Origin: Bdellovibrio sp.
Lineage (GTDB): Bacteria; Bdellovibrionota; Bdellovibrionia; Bdellovibrionales; Bdellovibrionaceae
DNA length: 7,193 nt
Assembly: GCA_019104905.1 (NCBI GenBank)
Contig: JAHRXB010000044.1
Location: 1-7,193, forward strand
Direction: 5' to 3'
Under the pieces are notes generated by a model, which saw nothing but the letters and a program-made list of their open reading frames with translations, was not told where the DNA came from and did no database searches. Positions 1 to 6,822 of this stretch are shown in pieces. Position 1 is the stretch's first letter; every line of letters begins with the position of its first letter. The translations under genes and the position numbers were made by a program.

Positions 1-621
1 TGGATTAGGGGTACAAGTAGTTCCCTTAGCCATTTCCAATCCTTTTTTTAGCTGTTCAAGGCCCTGCTTCGAACTTGAACACGATGCCTCACAGGCTGCA
101 CGGGCAGAGGTGCATATTGTCGTATATGCTGTCATCCCCATCTTCGCAAGATCCATGACCTTTGCAAATCCACTACAACTGTCATTGACAGAAATAGAGG
201 ACAAAGCGGAAACACCCATATTCACTGTCGCAATAGTATCTGCCAACTTAGGACTTGTGTCTTCACGACAAACAAAAGCTGCCGCAGGCTGAGCTTTGGA
301 GCAGGCCGCGTGATATTTTGCAAAAAGAGTCGCACCGCTCTGAATCTGCTCTAGGCCAGGAATTTTAACAACTGCTTGCGGCGCTGCCTCAGGCGGTACC
401 GCCGCAAGGCTCTTTGAAGAACTCTCAACTGTTGTTGGTGATTCAGGGTAGTTCTTAACCTGACTTTCTTCAGCCCCGAGAGCCGCCCCACCGCCAGCTC
501 CTTGAGTTGGCGCGGCTGCCTGAGTCGCATCACCAGCGGCTTCCTGTGCCAAAGCGGTATCTATGGTCACAAACATAATGACGGCATATAAAAATGAAAC
601 CAATAAGTTCATTCTCTTCAT
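1..621 (-). CDS. Exported Cys-containing protein of unknown function (3' end outside window)
   Basis: The frame is open from ATG at 621 down to base 1, giving 207 N-terminal residues with no stop, so the gene continues past the left edge. GGGGA lies about 6 bases before the ATG; a second ATG at residue 4 is a less likely start. Residues 1-25 form a Sec signal peptide (KR, hydrophobic core, ALA|QE cleavage). No Cys follows the cleavage site, so it is not a lipoprotein. Residues 26-90 are rich in Ala, Pro, Gly and Ser and look like a disordered linker. From about residue 88 the protein appears helical and has seven Cys (107, 118, 149, 170, 177, 181, 203), suggesting a disulfide-stabilised periplasmic or surface domain. 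It lies 93 bases downstream of the Tad-domain gene on the same strand, so co-transcription and a shared role are plausible. I do not recognise the family. The reading frame is well supported; the function is unknown. Confidence 0.8.
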   Translation of the reverse strand, partial: MKRMNLLVSFLYAVIMFVTIDTALAQEAAGDATQAAAPTQGAGGGAALGAEESQVKNYPESPTTVESSSKSLAAVPPEAAPQAVVKIPGLEQIQSGATLFAKYHAACSKAQPAAAFVCREDTSPKLADTIATVNMGVSALSSISVNDSCSGFAKVMDLAKMGMTAYTTICTSARAACEASCSSSKQGLEQLKKGLEMAKGTTCTPNP

Positions 622-714
622 AAGATTCCCCTACCTATCTCTTTTCGGACAAAGGTCTGCTAATCTTGAGAATTTATTAGACATCTCAATATGAAACAGC
701 GAGAGGGAAATATA

Positions 715-2901
715 TTAGAATTCATCATCCGCAGGAGGCGGATTGCGAAGAGGGCCGGAGCCACCACCATCACCCCCCAGGAACAGCTCTGACGATCGAA
801 GATATTGCGAAGAAACCATTTTCACTGAGTATCCAGTAGAACCACCCACAACACAGTTTCCAGAGGTCGGTGGCGTAGGGCTGTTGGCATCAGATCCTTT
901 AGGCTCAACCTGACATTTTCCAAAACGATTTGTATCCAACGAATAATCCGTGAGATTTTTAGGAGCCCACGAGGTTAAAGCACTCTTCCAATCTGTGAGC
1001 ATATAGGTCAACTGATCTTTATAAGGAATATTAAGACCCGTCTGTTTTAAAACCTCGAACTGATTCCTAATACTAAACTTCTCGAGCGGTTCATATCCTT
1101 TATGATAGCCAATATCTGGGCGGAACTCTTTACCAAACTTCGCAGGGCCACTTGGACTCAAATAGCCATTTTTCATTTTCAAGTAATAGTTGTGATAGAA
1201 GTCAGGTTCAATGGAATAGTAAGCAATATCAAAGGCGTCAGGAAGAACGGCCGTCAGCTCAAGATCGCGCATTCTTGAAGGCGCATTCTCTTTAGAATCC
1301 CAAGCCAAGATATCACCGCCAGATTTAGTAAACTCAAATGGCAAGTGATCCCAATGCGCGAAGTTTGGGGATGAATCATAGTTATATCCATCAGCAAGTT
1401 CTCGTTCTGACTTTATCTGTGAACTTTGCCACTGAGGCGACAGCTCATAAATCGCTCTACCATAATACCCCAAAGCCCTATAACTCTGAAGACCAACCTT
1501 ATCGCCAACAAATCGGCTAAAATTCGCAGCTCTGTATCTTTGGTTCGAAGGGTCATTCATTGTTCCCAAAGACGCAAGGTCTGTCATACGAGGCGGCAAA
1601 AGCGGATCTACCTTCTCTCCTCCGCTTGAAAACTCTGCGCCAGGCGCCCACTTACTCATATACCAAGGCCCCATTCTCCCCCCGAATGGCTTATAAAAAG
1701 CTCGCGCCTTCAGTCGAATTTGACCAAAGGGAGAGAAAGGTATTTTAGGCGCAGTTTCGGCAGAAACGCCAACGTAAGCCATACACCAAGGGTTCTTTTC
1801 CACGCCTATTGAAAAATTATAGTTATCGTTTAAATTCTCACGCCAACCAACGTAGTCCTTTAATACATTGATAGCTGAGTTTAGATCAGGACTAAACTCC
1901 CTATGTTCGGGCAGATTCTGAGCCGTAAACTCCTTCTGAACAGGCTGCACAAGAGTGTTGTTGCATGTTGTATCTATGTAATTGAAGCCCGGATAGATAC
2001 GAATAGGTTTTAGCCATGTTGCAGGCTGTCCCGGGCCAGCCATCGTCGAGTTGCATCCGTCCGCTCCCAGCGAATTGAAAACTTTAAATTTATCCTTAAT
2101 CACTGAACTTCGGTTAGCAGAAGTTAAGTTATTCACAAAAGTATTTTCAATTCCCACCTTAGCTTCCTGACCGTCGAGGTCATAAAAGTTGTCCTTGGCA
2201 AGGCTTGTGGCACGAGATAAAGAGGCAATCAGTTCCATGCGCTCAGCTTGATCAATATTAAACGCAACAACAAACTTTCCCAGCATCAAATAGTTAAATG
2301 ACCCAAATATTTTACATCTATTCATTGCATCTGTCTGCATCGCCAAGGTCGCAGCACGAATACTTCCGGAAAAAGCTTGGTGTGCAGCCATAAATTTCGG
2401 AGCTTGGAATAGTTTGATCCCACTTCGCGTCGCCATATCTCTACATGTGTTTTCCCCTTTTGGCATCGGACTAAAGGGGACATAGGTAATGCAAAAGGAG
2501 GGTGCTTCTAAATAGTCGTTTAGAACGGCATCACTGCCGGAGTATGCGTCAGGTATGGGCTCCGAACGAAGCCTCCTTGTCATCTTATCATAAGGATGCC
2601 GAGTCCACTCCCCCGCGCTCCCCAACATGCGATAGCGCCAAGCCAAAAGCTTCCAGCTTTGACGAATCTGATAATTAACGTGAGCAATGGCATTCATATT
2701 CTCGGCTTGCCTCATCGCTCCGTAATAAGCAGCTAAATCCACAGAGTTTTGCAGATTCACTTTGTGATGCACCAAGAGACCGACGTTGATAATCATCGCA
2801 AAAAACAAAAACAAGATTTGAAATATCAAAGCAACAAAAAGAGCGACTTGCCCTTTGCGGTTGTTAAGATTCTGAATAAATGTGCTTCGCTTATTGAACA
2901 T
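715..2901 (-). CDS. Tad-domain (TadE/TadG-like) membrane-anchored exported protein
   Basis: This 728-residue protein has a short basic N-terminus ending in RKGQ at 15-18 and one membrane helix at about 19-44. The segment LQNSVDLAAYYGA at 50-62 follows. This order matches the N-terminal Tad domain of TadG-like proteins of Flp/Tad pilus systems, which anchors a large extracytoplasmic region in the inner membrane. The remaining roughly 660 residues have no repeat or domain I can name. They contain eight Cys (an even number, fitting disulfides) and many aromatic residues, and end in a Gly/Pro-rich, acidic tail. I see no von Willebrand A metal site (DxSxS), which some TadG proteins carry, and no Glu five residues after the Gly as in processed pseudopilins. 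The start is fixed: an in-frame TAA lies 7 bases upstream (2908-2910) and the next in-frame Met is inside the membrane helix. The ribosome binding site is weak (GAGAGA, 14 bases away). No other Tad genes are visible. The Tad call is fairly confident; a role in pilus assembly or adhesion is inference. Confidence 0.85.
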   Translation of the reverse strand: MFNKRSTFIQNLNNRKGQVALFVALIFQILFLFFAMIINVGLLVHHKVNLQNSVDLAAYYGAMRQAENMNAIAHVNYQIRQSWKLLAWRYRMLGSAGEWTRHPYDKMTRRLRSEPIPDAYSGSDAVLNDYLEAPSFCITYVPFSPMPKGENTCRDMATRSGIKLFQAPKFMAAHQAFSGSIRAATLAMQTDAMNRCKIFGSFNYLMLGKFVVAFNIDQAERMELIASLSRATSLAKDNFYDLDGQEAKVGIENTFVNNLTSANRSSVIKDKFKVFNSLGADGCNSTMAGPGQPATWLKPIRIYPGFNYIDTTCNNTLVQPVQKEFTAQNLPEHREFSPDLNSAINVLKDYVGWRENLNDNYNFSIGVEKNPWCMAYVGVSAETAPKIPFSPFGQIRLKARAFYKPFGGRMGPWYMSKWAPGAEFSSGGEKVDPLLPPRMTDLASLGTMNDPSNQRYRAANFSRFVGDKVGLQSYRALGYYGRAIYELSPQWQSSQIKSERELADGYNYDSSPNFAHWDHLPFEFTKSGGDILAWDSKENAPSRMRDLELTAVLPDAFDIAYYSIEPDFYHNYYLKMKNGYLSPSGPAKFGKEFRPDIGYHKGYEPLEKFSIRNQFEVLKQTGLNIPYKDQLTYMLTDWKSALTSWAPKNLTDYSLDTNRFGKCQVEPKGSDANSPTPPTSGNCVVGGSTGYSVKMVSSQYLRSSELFLGGDGGGSGPLRNPPPADDEF

Positions 2902-2968
2902 CTGTGTTTAAACATTCTCTCGTAGTCTTTCCCTCGAAGCAACAACTCGACCTCGAAAACTTTGACTT

Positions 2969-3010
2969 GTTCTATAGTGAGATGACAGACTTTTGGACAT
3001 AGTTCTATGG
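2969..3010. repeat. Direct repeat GTTCTATRG and inverted repeat in the divergent promoter region
   Basis: GTTCTATAG at 2969-2977 recurs as GTTCTATGG at 3002-3010, 33 bases apart, close to three helical turns. The second copy overlaps a perfect inverted repeat, CATAG-TT-CTATG (2998-3009), which abuts the ribosome binding site GGAGGG (3009-3014) of the plus-strand gene. The placement would suit a regulator binding one face of the helix, but repeats this short also arise by chance. Confidence 0.3.
2971..2978. promoter_or_regulatory. Possible shared -10 element of a divergent promoter
   Basis: The 122 bases between the divergent genes starting at 2901 (minus) and 3024 (plus) must hold both promoters. 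The palindrome CTATAG (2972-2977) gives TATAGT on the plus strand (five of six matches to TATAAT) and TATAGA on the minus strand (four of six). The plus-strand start would lie near 2985, leaving a leader of about 39 bases. Neither direction has a good -35 at 17 bases. A TTGACT at 2962-2967 is a good -35 by itself, but its best -10 partner is poor (CAGACT, 18-base spacer). This is a candidate only. Confidence 0.3.
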
Positions 3011-3023
3011 AGGGAACTCGACG

Positions 3024-3905
3024 ATGGTCCAAAAATTACTCCTCATTCTGATCCTTCTGACTCTTGCTCCCTTGGGGGCTCATGCCGACATTCTATTTGA
3101 GGGCTACTCGAAGATTCTTTCAGGCGATCAGCATATTGGATACGTGGTCAGTCGCTATGAATTCGACAACAAAAAGAAACAGTTTATATCGACCTATCTT
3201 TTAAAAACCGGAAAAGGTGCCGGGGAAGTCACCGAAAGCCTCAAAGCCACCGCCGATTCTGAATTGGCTCCCATTTCCTATGAATACACCGCCTTGGCGG
3301 GCAAAGAGAGTAAAACGATTGATGCCAAATTTAAGGGCGGCAGCTTAAGTGCGGTTGTTAAATCCGGCGGCAAAGTTCAGCGCATCGAAAAAAAGATCCC
3401 GAAGGGGACGTTCCTTTCGACATTTCTGGTTTATCTCATGCTAAAAAGTAAAGAAGGTCTTCGTTCTGAGACAAACTATGAATACCAAGCCATCGCCGAA
3501 GAAGATGCCGCGATCTACAAGGGACAAGCTCTTGTCGGTAAAGAAGAAATGTTCAATAGTTTTAAAAGTTTTAAAATTCTCAACACCTTTAAGGACATCA
3601 AGTTCTTAAGTTACGTTAATGACCGAGGCGAGATCCTGGGCACCAATGCCATGGGCCAAGGTATCACCACCGAACTTGTCGCCAACCCGACTGATGCGAC
3701 GACGGGACAGTCATATAGCGCAAATATACTTAAAACCTTGTTTGGCTCTGTTCCCGCTGGACAGGCCAACGTGGCCAGTCGCGCCCAGAAACTAAAAGAG
3801 CGCGAGTCTCAAGCACCACCTCCCTCGAAACAAATGGGAGTTCCTCCAGGACAGGGTATCATCATCAAAGCTCAACCGGAAAAAGCAGATAGTAAAGGAA
3901 ACTAA
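3024..3905 (+). CDS. Exported protein of unknown function, co-transcribed with nagZ
   Basis: This 293-residue protein starts at ATG 3024 behind a strong GGAGGG (3009-3014, 9-base spacing). Residues 1-21 are a classical signal peptide (VQK, a run of Leu/Ile, cleavage AHA|D), so the product is periplasmic or secreted. There is no lipobox, and the mature protein has neither Cys nor Trp. Residues 22-130 look like successive beta strands separated by Lys/Gly turns (for example IGYVVSRYEF and SYEYTALAGK), with a possible alpha/beta segment from 130 to 225. That resembles periplasmic beta-sheet proteins of the DUF3108 or LolA/LolB style, but I cannot assign a family. The last 50 or so residues are Pro/Gln/Lys-rich and probably disordered. 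The stop is 3 bases before nagZ, so the two are almost certainly translated from one mRNA, hinting at a link to cell-wall metabolism. That link is inference from position. Confidence 0.85.
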   Translation: MVQKLLLILILLTLAPLGAHADILFEGYSKILSGDQHIGYVVSRYEFDNKKKQFISTYLLKTGKGAGEVTESLKATADSELAPISYEYTALAGKESKTIDAKFKGGSLSAVVKSGGKVQRIEKKIPKGTFLSTFLVYLMLKSKEGLRSETNYEYQAIAEEDAAIYKGQALVGKEEMFNSFKSFKILNTFKDIKFLSYVNDRGEILGTNAMGQGITTELVANPTDATTGQSYSANILKTLFGSVPAGQANVASRAQKLKERESQAPPPSKQMGVPPGQGIIIKAQPEKADSKGN

Positions 3906-3908
3906 GCC

Positions 3909-5021
3909 ATGAGCATGCGGCACATTGTTGGTCAGCACTTTTTTATTGGTATTTCAGGACACGCCCTCACCCCCGACGAAAAAAAATTTATTGTTGAAAA
4001 CAATATCGGTGGGGTTTGTCTTTTCGGGCGCAATGTCGCAGATCCAAAACAAGTCCGCGATCTCTGCGCAGAAATTCAATCTCTTCGCCACAAGCAAGCT
4101 GACAAAGCACCTCTTTTTATCGGCATTGATATGGAGGGCGGTCGGGTGCATCGCTTGAAGGCTCCTTTCACCATTTGGCCGCCACTCAGAAAACTTGGCG
4201 ATCTTGATGCCCCCACAGTTTCCTTCCATTTCGCAAATCGCATGGGACAAGAGCTCAAGGCTGTTGGAATCAATTTAGACTTCGCCCCTTGCGTAGACGT
4301 GTTCACAAATCCCGCCAACACCGTGATCGGCGATCGCTCGATCAGCTCAGATCCCGAGATGGTTGCCAAACATGCCTCTGCTCTGGTGCGAGGATATATC
4401 AAAGCGGAAGTGATCACTTGCGCAAAACACTTCCCCGGCCACGGAAATACTTTAATTGATAGTCACGAGGATCTTCCCGTTGAAAATGTGGACATGGCTC
4501 GCCTGGAATCTTGCGAGCTGGTTCCCTTCAAAAGAACCTTCAAGTCACGCGTTGATATGGTGATGACCTCTCATATTAAGTTTCCAAAAATTGACCCCGA
4601 ATGGCCCGTCACTCTTTCAGAGATTTTCGTCAAACAAATCATCCGCGATGAGTGCCGCTATCGTGGTTTGATTGTGACAGATGATCTTGGAATGAAAGCC
4701 ATGACCAAACACTATGGTATTGATGAGGTTCCTGTACGCGCTCTAAAGGCCGGAGTCGATTTACTTCTTTATTGCAACGACCCCGAGGTTCCTCCGCAGG
4801 CCATTGAATCTGTCTTAGGAGCCCTGGCCCAAGGAAGCCTTAGCAAAGAAGATCTTGAGAACAGTCATCGCCGTATTCTTGATTTTAAAAAAATCAAAAT
4901 ACCTCATCCAGATCCTTTGCCCCTGTCGGAAGTGGTGAATATCGTGGGCCACCCCGATCATCTCAAAGTCGCCTCAGCCATCGCCAATGGACAAATCCCT
5001 GAGGGCCTTCTGCCAGAATAG
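3909..5021 (+). CDS. nagZ: Beta-N-acetylhexosaminidase, glycoside hydrolase family 3 (NagZ type)
   Basis: This 370-residue protein has no signal peptide, so it is cytoplasmic. NagZ enzymes remove N-acetylglucosamine from GlcNAc-anhydroMurNAc (peptides) during peptidoglycan recycling. The single TIM-barrel domain of family 3 is complete: IDMEGGRV at 73-80 (the usual form is IDQEGGRV), the substrate-binding KHFPGHG at 173-179, and D184-S185-H186 in the mobile loop, whose Asp-His pair is the NagZ general acid/base. The nucleophile should be D258 in VTDDLGM (256-262). The C-terminal beta-sandwich domain of larger family 3 glucosidases is absent, as expected for NagZ. The last 40 or so residues (331-370), beginning with a Pro-rich segment, extend slightly beyond the usual length of about 340. 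It starts 3 bases after the upstream stop, using AAAGGAA at the end of that gene as ribosome binding site; a second ATG two codons in is possible. All catalytic residues are present, so it should be active. In a predatory bacterium it could also process prey wall fragments. Confidence 0.93.
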   Translation: MSMRHIVGQHFFIGISGHALTPDEKKFIVENNIGGVCLFGRNVADPKQVRDLCAEIQSLRHKQADKAPLFIGIDMEGGRVHRLKAPFTIWPPLRKLGDLDAPTVSFHFANRMGQELKAVGINLDFAPCVDVFTNPANTVIGDRSISSDPEMVAKHASALVRGYIKAEVITCAKHFPGHGNTLIDSHEDLPVENVDMARLESCELVPFKRTFKSRVDMVMTSHIKFPKIDPEWPVTLSEIFVKQIIRDECRYRGLIVTDDLGMKAMTKHYGIDEVPVRALKAGVDLLLYCNDPEVPPQAIESVLGALAQGSLSKEDLENSHRRILDFKKIKIPHPDPLPLSEVVNIVGHPDHLKVASAIANGQIPEGLLPE

Positions 5022-5035
5022 GCTGCCAAAGGCCC
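5003..5035 (+). other. Hairpin spanning the nagZ stop codon
   Basis: GGGCCTT (5003-5009) pairs perfectly with AAGGCCC (5029-5035). An inner GCC/GGC (5012-5014 and 5021-5023) can add three more pairs. The nagZ stop TAG (5019-5021) sits in the loop region. No run of T follows, so it is a poor intrinsic terminator. It could instead protect the 3' end of the mRNA or attenuate read-through into the TonB-family gene 121 bases further on. In that gap I see only a lone -10-like GATAAT (5110-5115) without a -35. Confidence 0.4.
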
Positions 5036-5142
5036 GAACACCTCTGAAATAAATACCCAAACCCATTTCTCATCTCCAATAAGGACCCTCCTCGTGTGGC
5101 CCAGGAATTGATAATGCGTCTTCTGATAGCACAGGAGTTTTT

Positions 5143-6519
5143 ATGGGTTTTAACCTCGATAGCGACAAGTCAAATAAGGAAGATCAGTTGAGCCTGTTCG
5201 ACTTTAAAATGGCTCACGCCGATTTTGCGGCAGAAACTCCCAAGCAAAACGCCAAGTCCCACGAAGAGGGCTCCAGCGCCATTGATTTTGATACTTGGCT
5301 GTTGGCTCACCGTGAACCCGAACAAAGCAAAACCTCACGCTTCATCACTCTCTCCGCAGCGGCCCATGCCGCCGCCATTTTGATGGTTGCGATGATGACC
5401 GTTCCTCTTGTGGAACAGGCAAAGACTGAGACTATTACAATTGAAATTGAAGACGTTCCGGCACCACGAATGGCCCCTCAAGGCAAACCCGTTCCCCCCA
5501 CACAAGGCGGAACTCCCATTGCTAAAGACACTCCGCTTGTGGAAAAACTGGAGGATGCGGGAAGCCCTGGCGATATCGTTGTCGCAAAACCCAAAGCCTC
5601 TGCAAAAGCACAAACCGCAAAATCATTGCCTGCCAAGGCCGTTAAATCAGCAGGCAAGTCACCGGCAAAAGCAGTCCCCGTGGCCGCTCGCAGCGTGGCC
5701 CCAAAGACAACCTTTAAGGCTGTCCCTATGACGATCGACGACATTGAGGCTCCAGAGTTAGACCAAGGCGAGTTAGCCAAAGTAGCCGTGGCGTCTCATC
5801 TGAATGAGGACTTTAACGACGACTTCGAAAATATCGATCAATCTCAAAAAGCTAAGCTTGAGAATGAAAAGCGCTCCATGCAAGCCATGGCCGCGGCCCT
5901 TGAATCCGAACAAGATGAAAACTTGAGCGCTTTGGATGAGGCGAACAAAGAAGAAGCAGATCGTTTGGCTTCTTTGCAAAACTCTCTTCGCCAAAAAAAT
6001 GCCAAGGCCATTGCTTCTGCCCTCGCGTCTGAAAAAGCCGCCGCCTATGCGGCTGCAGCTCGAGACGCCGCCGCTCGTGAGGCCGCCAATAAACGCGGCG
6101 GACTAGGTGGCCAAGGAAATGGTTTTGGTACGAAACAAGGTGACGGTGCCGGGAACTCGGGTTCTCAGGGACCTGGGAATCAAATCGCAGGAATGCCTCA
6201 GGGTGTACGCAGTTTAGATCAACTTCGTCAAATGCCCGGCAATCCCCGCCCTCAATACGATCGCGAAGAGCGCCGTCGTGGCGACCAGGGTGAAATTGCT
6301 TTCGTCGCTTATATCAGTAAAGAAGGTTACCCCACCAAGTTCCGCATGATGAAGTCGACAGGTTTCCGTAATCTCGACGCAAAGACGTTGGCCGCCCTCA
6401 AAAAGTGGCGCTTCTACCCAGGCCAAGAAGGATGGGTTGAACTTCCTTTCCGCTGGGACCTCAAAGGTGGAGTCCAAGAAGATGGTGGATTGCTCAGAAG
6501 AGCCCTCAGCCGCCGCTAA
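5143..6519 (+). CDS. TonB-family energy transducer with TolA-like helical middle and long cytoplasmic tail
   Basis: This 458-residue protein starts at ATG 5143, five bases after AGGAG (5133-5137). Domain order is: hydrophilic cytoplasmic tail (1-65); membrane helix (about 66-90) containing S71-AAA-H75, the SxxxH motif by which TonB and TolA couple to ExbB/ExbD or TolQ/TolR; a Pro/Lys/Ala-rich stretch (105-195) with AKA/SAK-like repeats; an acidic segment (197-233); a helical, Ala/Glu/Lys-rich coiled-coil-like region (234-318); a Gly/Asn/Gln linker (319-352); and a TonB C-terminal domain (about 366-440). Typical TonB-domain residues there are NPRPQY, GEIAFVAYISKEGYP, LDAKTL and KKWRFYPG. The protein should span the periplasm and pass proton-motive energy to outer-membrane partners. 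TonB proteins normally have only a few residues before the helix, so the tail is odd; it contains QLSLF at 15-19. The helical middle is closer to TolA. No exbB/exbD or receptor genes are visible. The TonB-family call is secure; the partner is unknown. Confidence 0.92.
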   Translation: MGFNLDSDKSNKEDQLSLFDFKMAHADFAAETPKQNAKSHEEGSSAIDFDTWLLAHREPEQSKTSRFITLSAAAHAAAILMVAMMTVPLVEQAKTETITIEIEDVPAPRMAPQGKPVPPTQGGTPIAKDTPLVEKLEDAGSPGDIVVAKPKASAKAQTAKSLPAKAVKSAGKSPAKAVPVAARSVAPKTTFKAVPMTIDDIEAPELDQGELAKVAVASHLNEDFNDDFENIDQSQKAKLENEKRSMQAMAAALESEQDENLSALDEANKEEADRLASLQNSLRQKNAKAIASALASEKAAAYAAAARDAAAREAANKRGGLGGQGNGFGTKQGDGAGNSGSQGPGNQIAGMPQGVRSLDQLRQMPGNPRPQYDREERRRGDQGEIAFVAYISKEGYPTKFRMMKSTGFRNLDAKTLAALKKWRFYPGQEGWVELPFRWDLKGGVQEDGGLLRRALSRR

Positions 6520-6537
6520 TAGGCAGAATCTCAGAAC

Positions 6538-6562
6538 AAAAAACGCCAGGAAGGCGTTTTTT
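6538..6562 (+). terminator. Intrinsic terminator of the TonB-family gene (bidirectional)
   Basis: AAAAAACGCC and GGCGTTTTTT form a perfect 10-base-pair stem around the loop AGGAA, with the T tract as its 3' arm, 19 bases after the stop. Because the A run faces the T run, the minus strand also ends in six T, so it can stop transcription from the right as well. Confidence 0.88.
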
Positions 6563-6582
6563 CGCGTAAGCCCCGCAGGGGG

Positions 6583-6600
6583 TTTGGGCACAAGCCCAAA
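6583..6600. other. Perfect short hairpin between two terminators
   Basis: TTTGGGC and GCCCAAA pair over 7 bases around the loop ACAA. A CCCC-GCA-GGGG hairpin (6571-6581) lies just before it, and the GCCC of that element could alternatively pair with GGGC here. No T tract follows on either strand, so this is not a terminator by itself. Confidence 0.5.
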
Positions 6601-6603
6601 ACA

Positions 6604-6634
6604 AAAAGCCCTTGAGGACCCCTCAAAGGCTTTT
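6604..6634 (-). terminator. Intrinsic terminator of the small basic gene (bidirectional)
   Basis: The stem is AAAAGCC-c-TTGAGG paired with CCTCAA-a-GGCTTTT: 13 pairs with one mismatch around a 3-base loop. Read on the minus strand it ends in GGCTTTTTGTTTT, a good T-rich tail, 27 bases beyond the stop of the gene at 6661-6789. Read on the plus strand it ends in only four T, so it would be a weaker back-up for the TonB-family gene. Confidence 0.8.
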
Positions 6635-6660
6635 CCTAAATATCTAAAATCAAAGAAAAA

Positions 6661-6789
6661 TTAGTCTTTGAAAAGCACTTTTGCAGATTTTGTAGTGCCT
6701 TTTGTGCGAACAGCCGCTTTACGCTTTTTGCCGCTAGTCGATTTTTTCTTCTCACGAATGTATTCAGTACGTTTTGTTTTAGAAGCCAT
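6661..6789 (-). CDS. Small, highly basic protein (42 residues)
   Basis: ATG at 6789 is preceded by GGAGGA (6795-6800) with ideal spacing, and the frame runs 42 codons to TAA at 6661-6663. Sixteen of 42 residues are Lys or Arg and only three are acidic; there is no Cys, Trp or membrane segment. The N-terminal third (TKRTEYIREKKK) looks helical, the middle is a Lys/Arg cluster, and the end (KSAKVLFKD) is slightly hydrophobic. Such composition is typical of small ribosome- or nucleic-acid-binding proteins, but I do not recognise a ribosomal protein family. It lies 37 bases downstream of the beta-barrel gene, has a candidate promoter of its own (6823-6849) and a good terminator behind it (6604-6634). 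The combination of signals makes a real gene likely despite its length. The function is unknown; RNA binding is inferred from charge. Confidence 0.8.
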   Translation of the reverse strand: MASKTKRTEYIREKKKSTSGKKRKAAVRTKGTTKSAKVLFKD

Positions 6790-6822
6790 TTTAATCCTCC
6801 GAGTTCTTAACGGAACGAGTTA

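Noticed and set aside
351..533. A 60-codon minus-strand frame rich in Arg and Leu
   Set aside because: It lies entirely inside the exported-protein gene in another frame. The main frame has a signal peptide and runs open for 207 codons.
666..689. Inverted repeat TTGAGA/TCTCAA with a 12-base loop between the two leftmost genes
   Set aside because: Six pairs of mixed composition with a long loop and no T tract; too weak to call a terminator or operator. The genes may simply be co-transcribed through it.
2826..2853. Possible prepilin-peptidase cleavage site at the start of the Tad-domain protein (after Gly17)
   Set aside because: The position five residues after the Gly is Phe, not Glu, so the pseudopilin motif is not met; TadG-like proteins are usually not processed.
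2826..3032. A 68-codon minus-strand frame across the divergent promoter
   Set aside because: It overlaps the starts of two well-supported genes in other frames, has a composition unlike a protein family and would occupy the promoter region.
5114..5191. A 25-codon frame starting upstream of the TonB-family gene
   Set aside because: No ribosome binding site, it overlaps the real gene out of frame and is too short to support.
5335..5780. Several antisense and alternate-frame openings within the TonB-family gene
   Set aside because: They reflect the Ala/Lys/Pro-rich codon pattern of the main frame, which contains a complete TonB-family architecture.
6437..6664. A 75-codon plus-strand frame running through the terminators
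   Set aside because: It begins inside the TonB-family gene in another frame and reads through two strong intrinsic terminators; there is no ribosome binding site.
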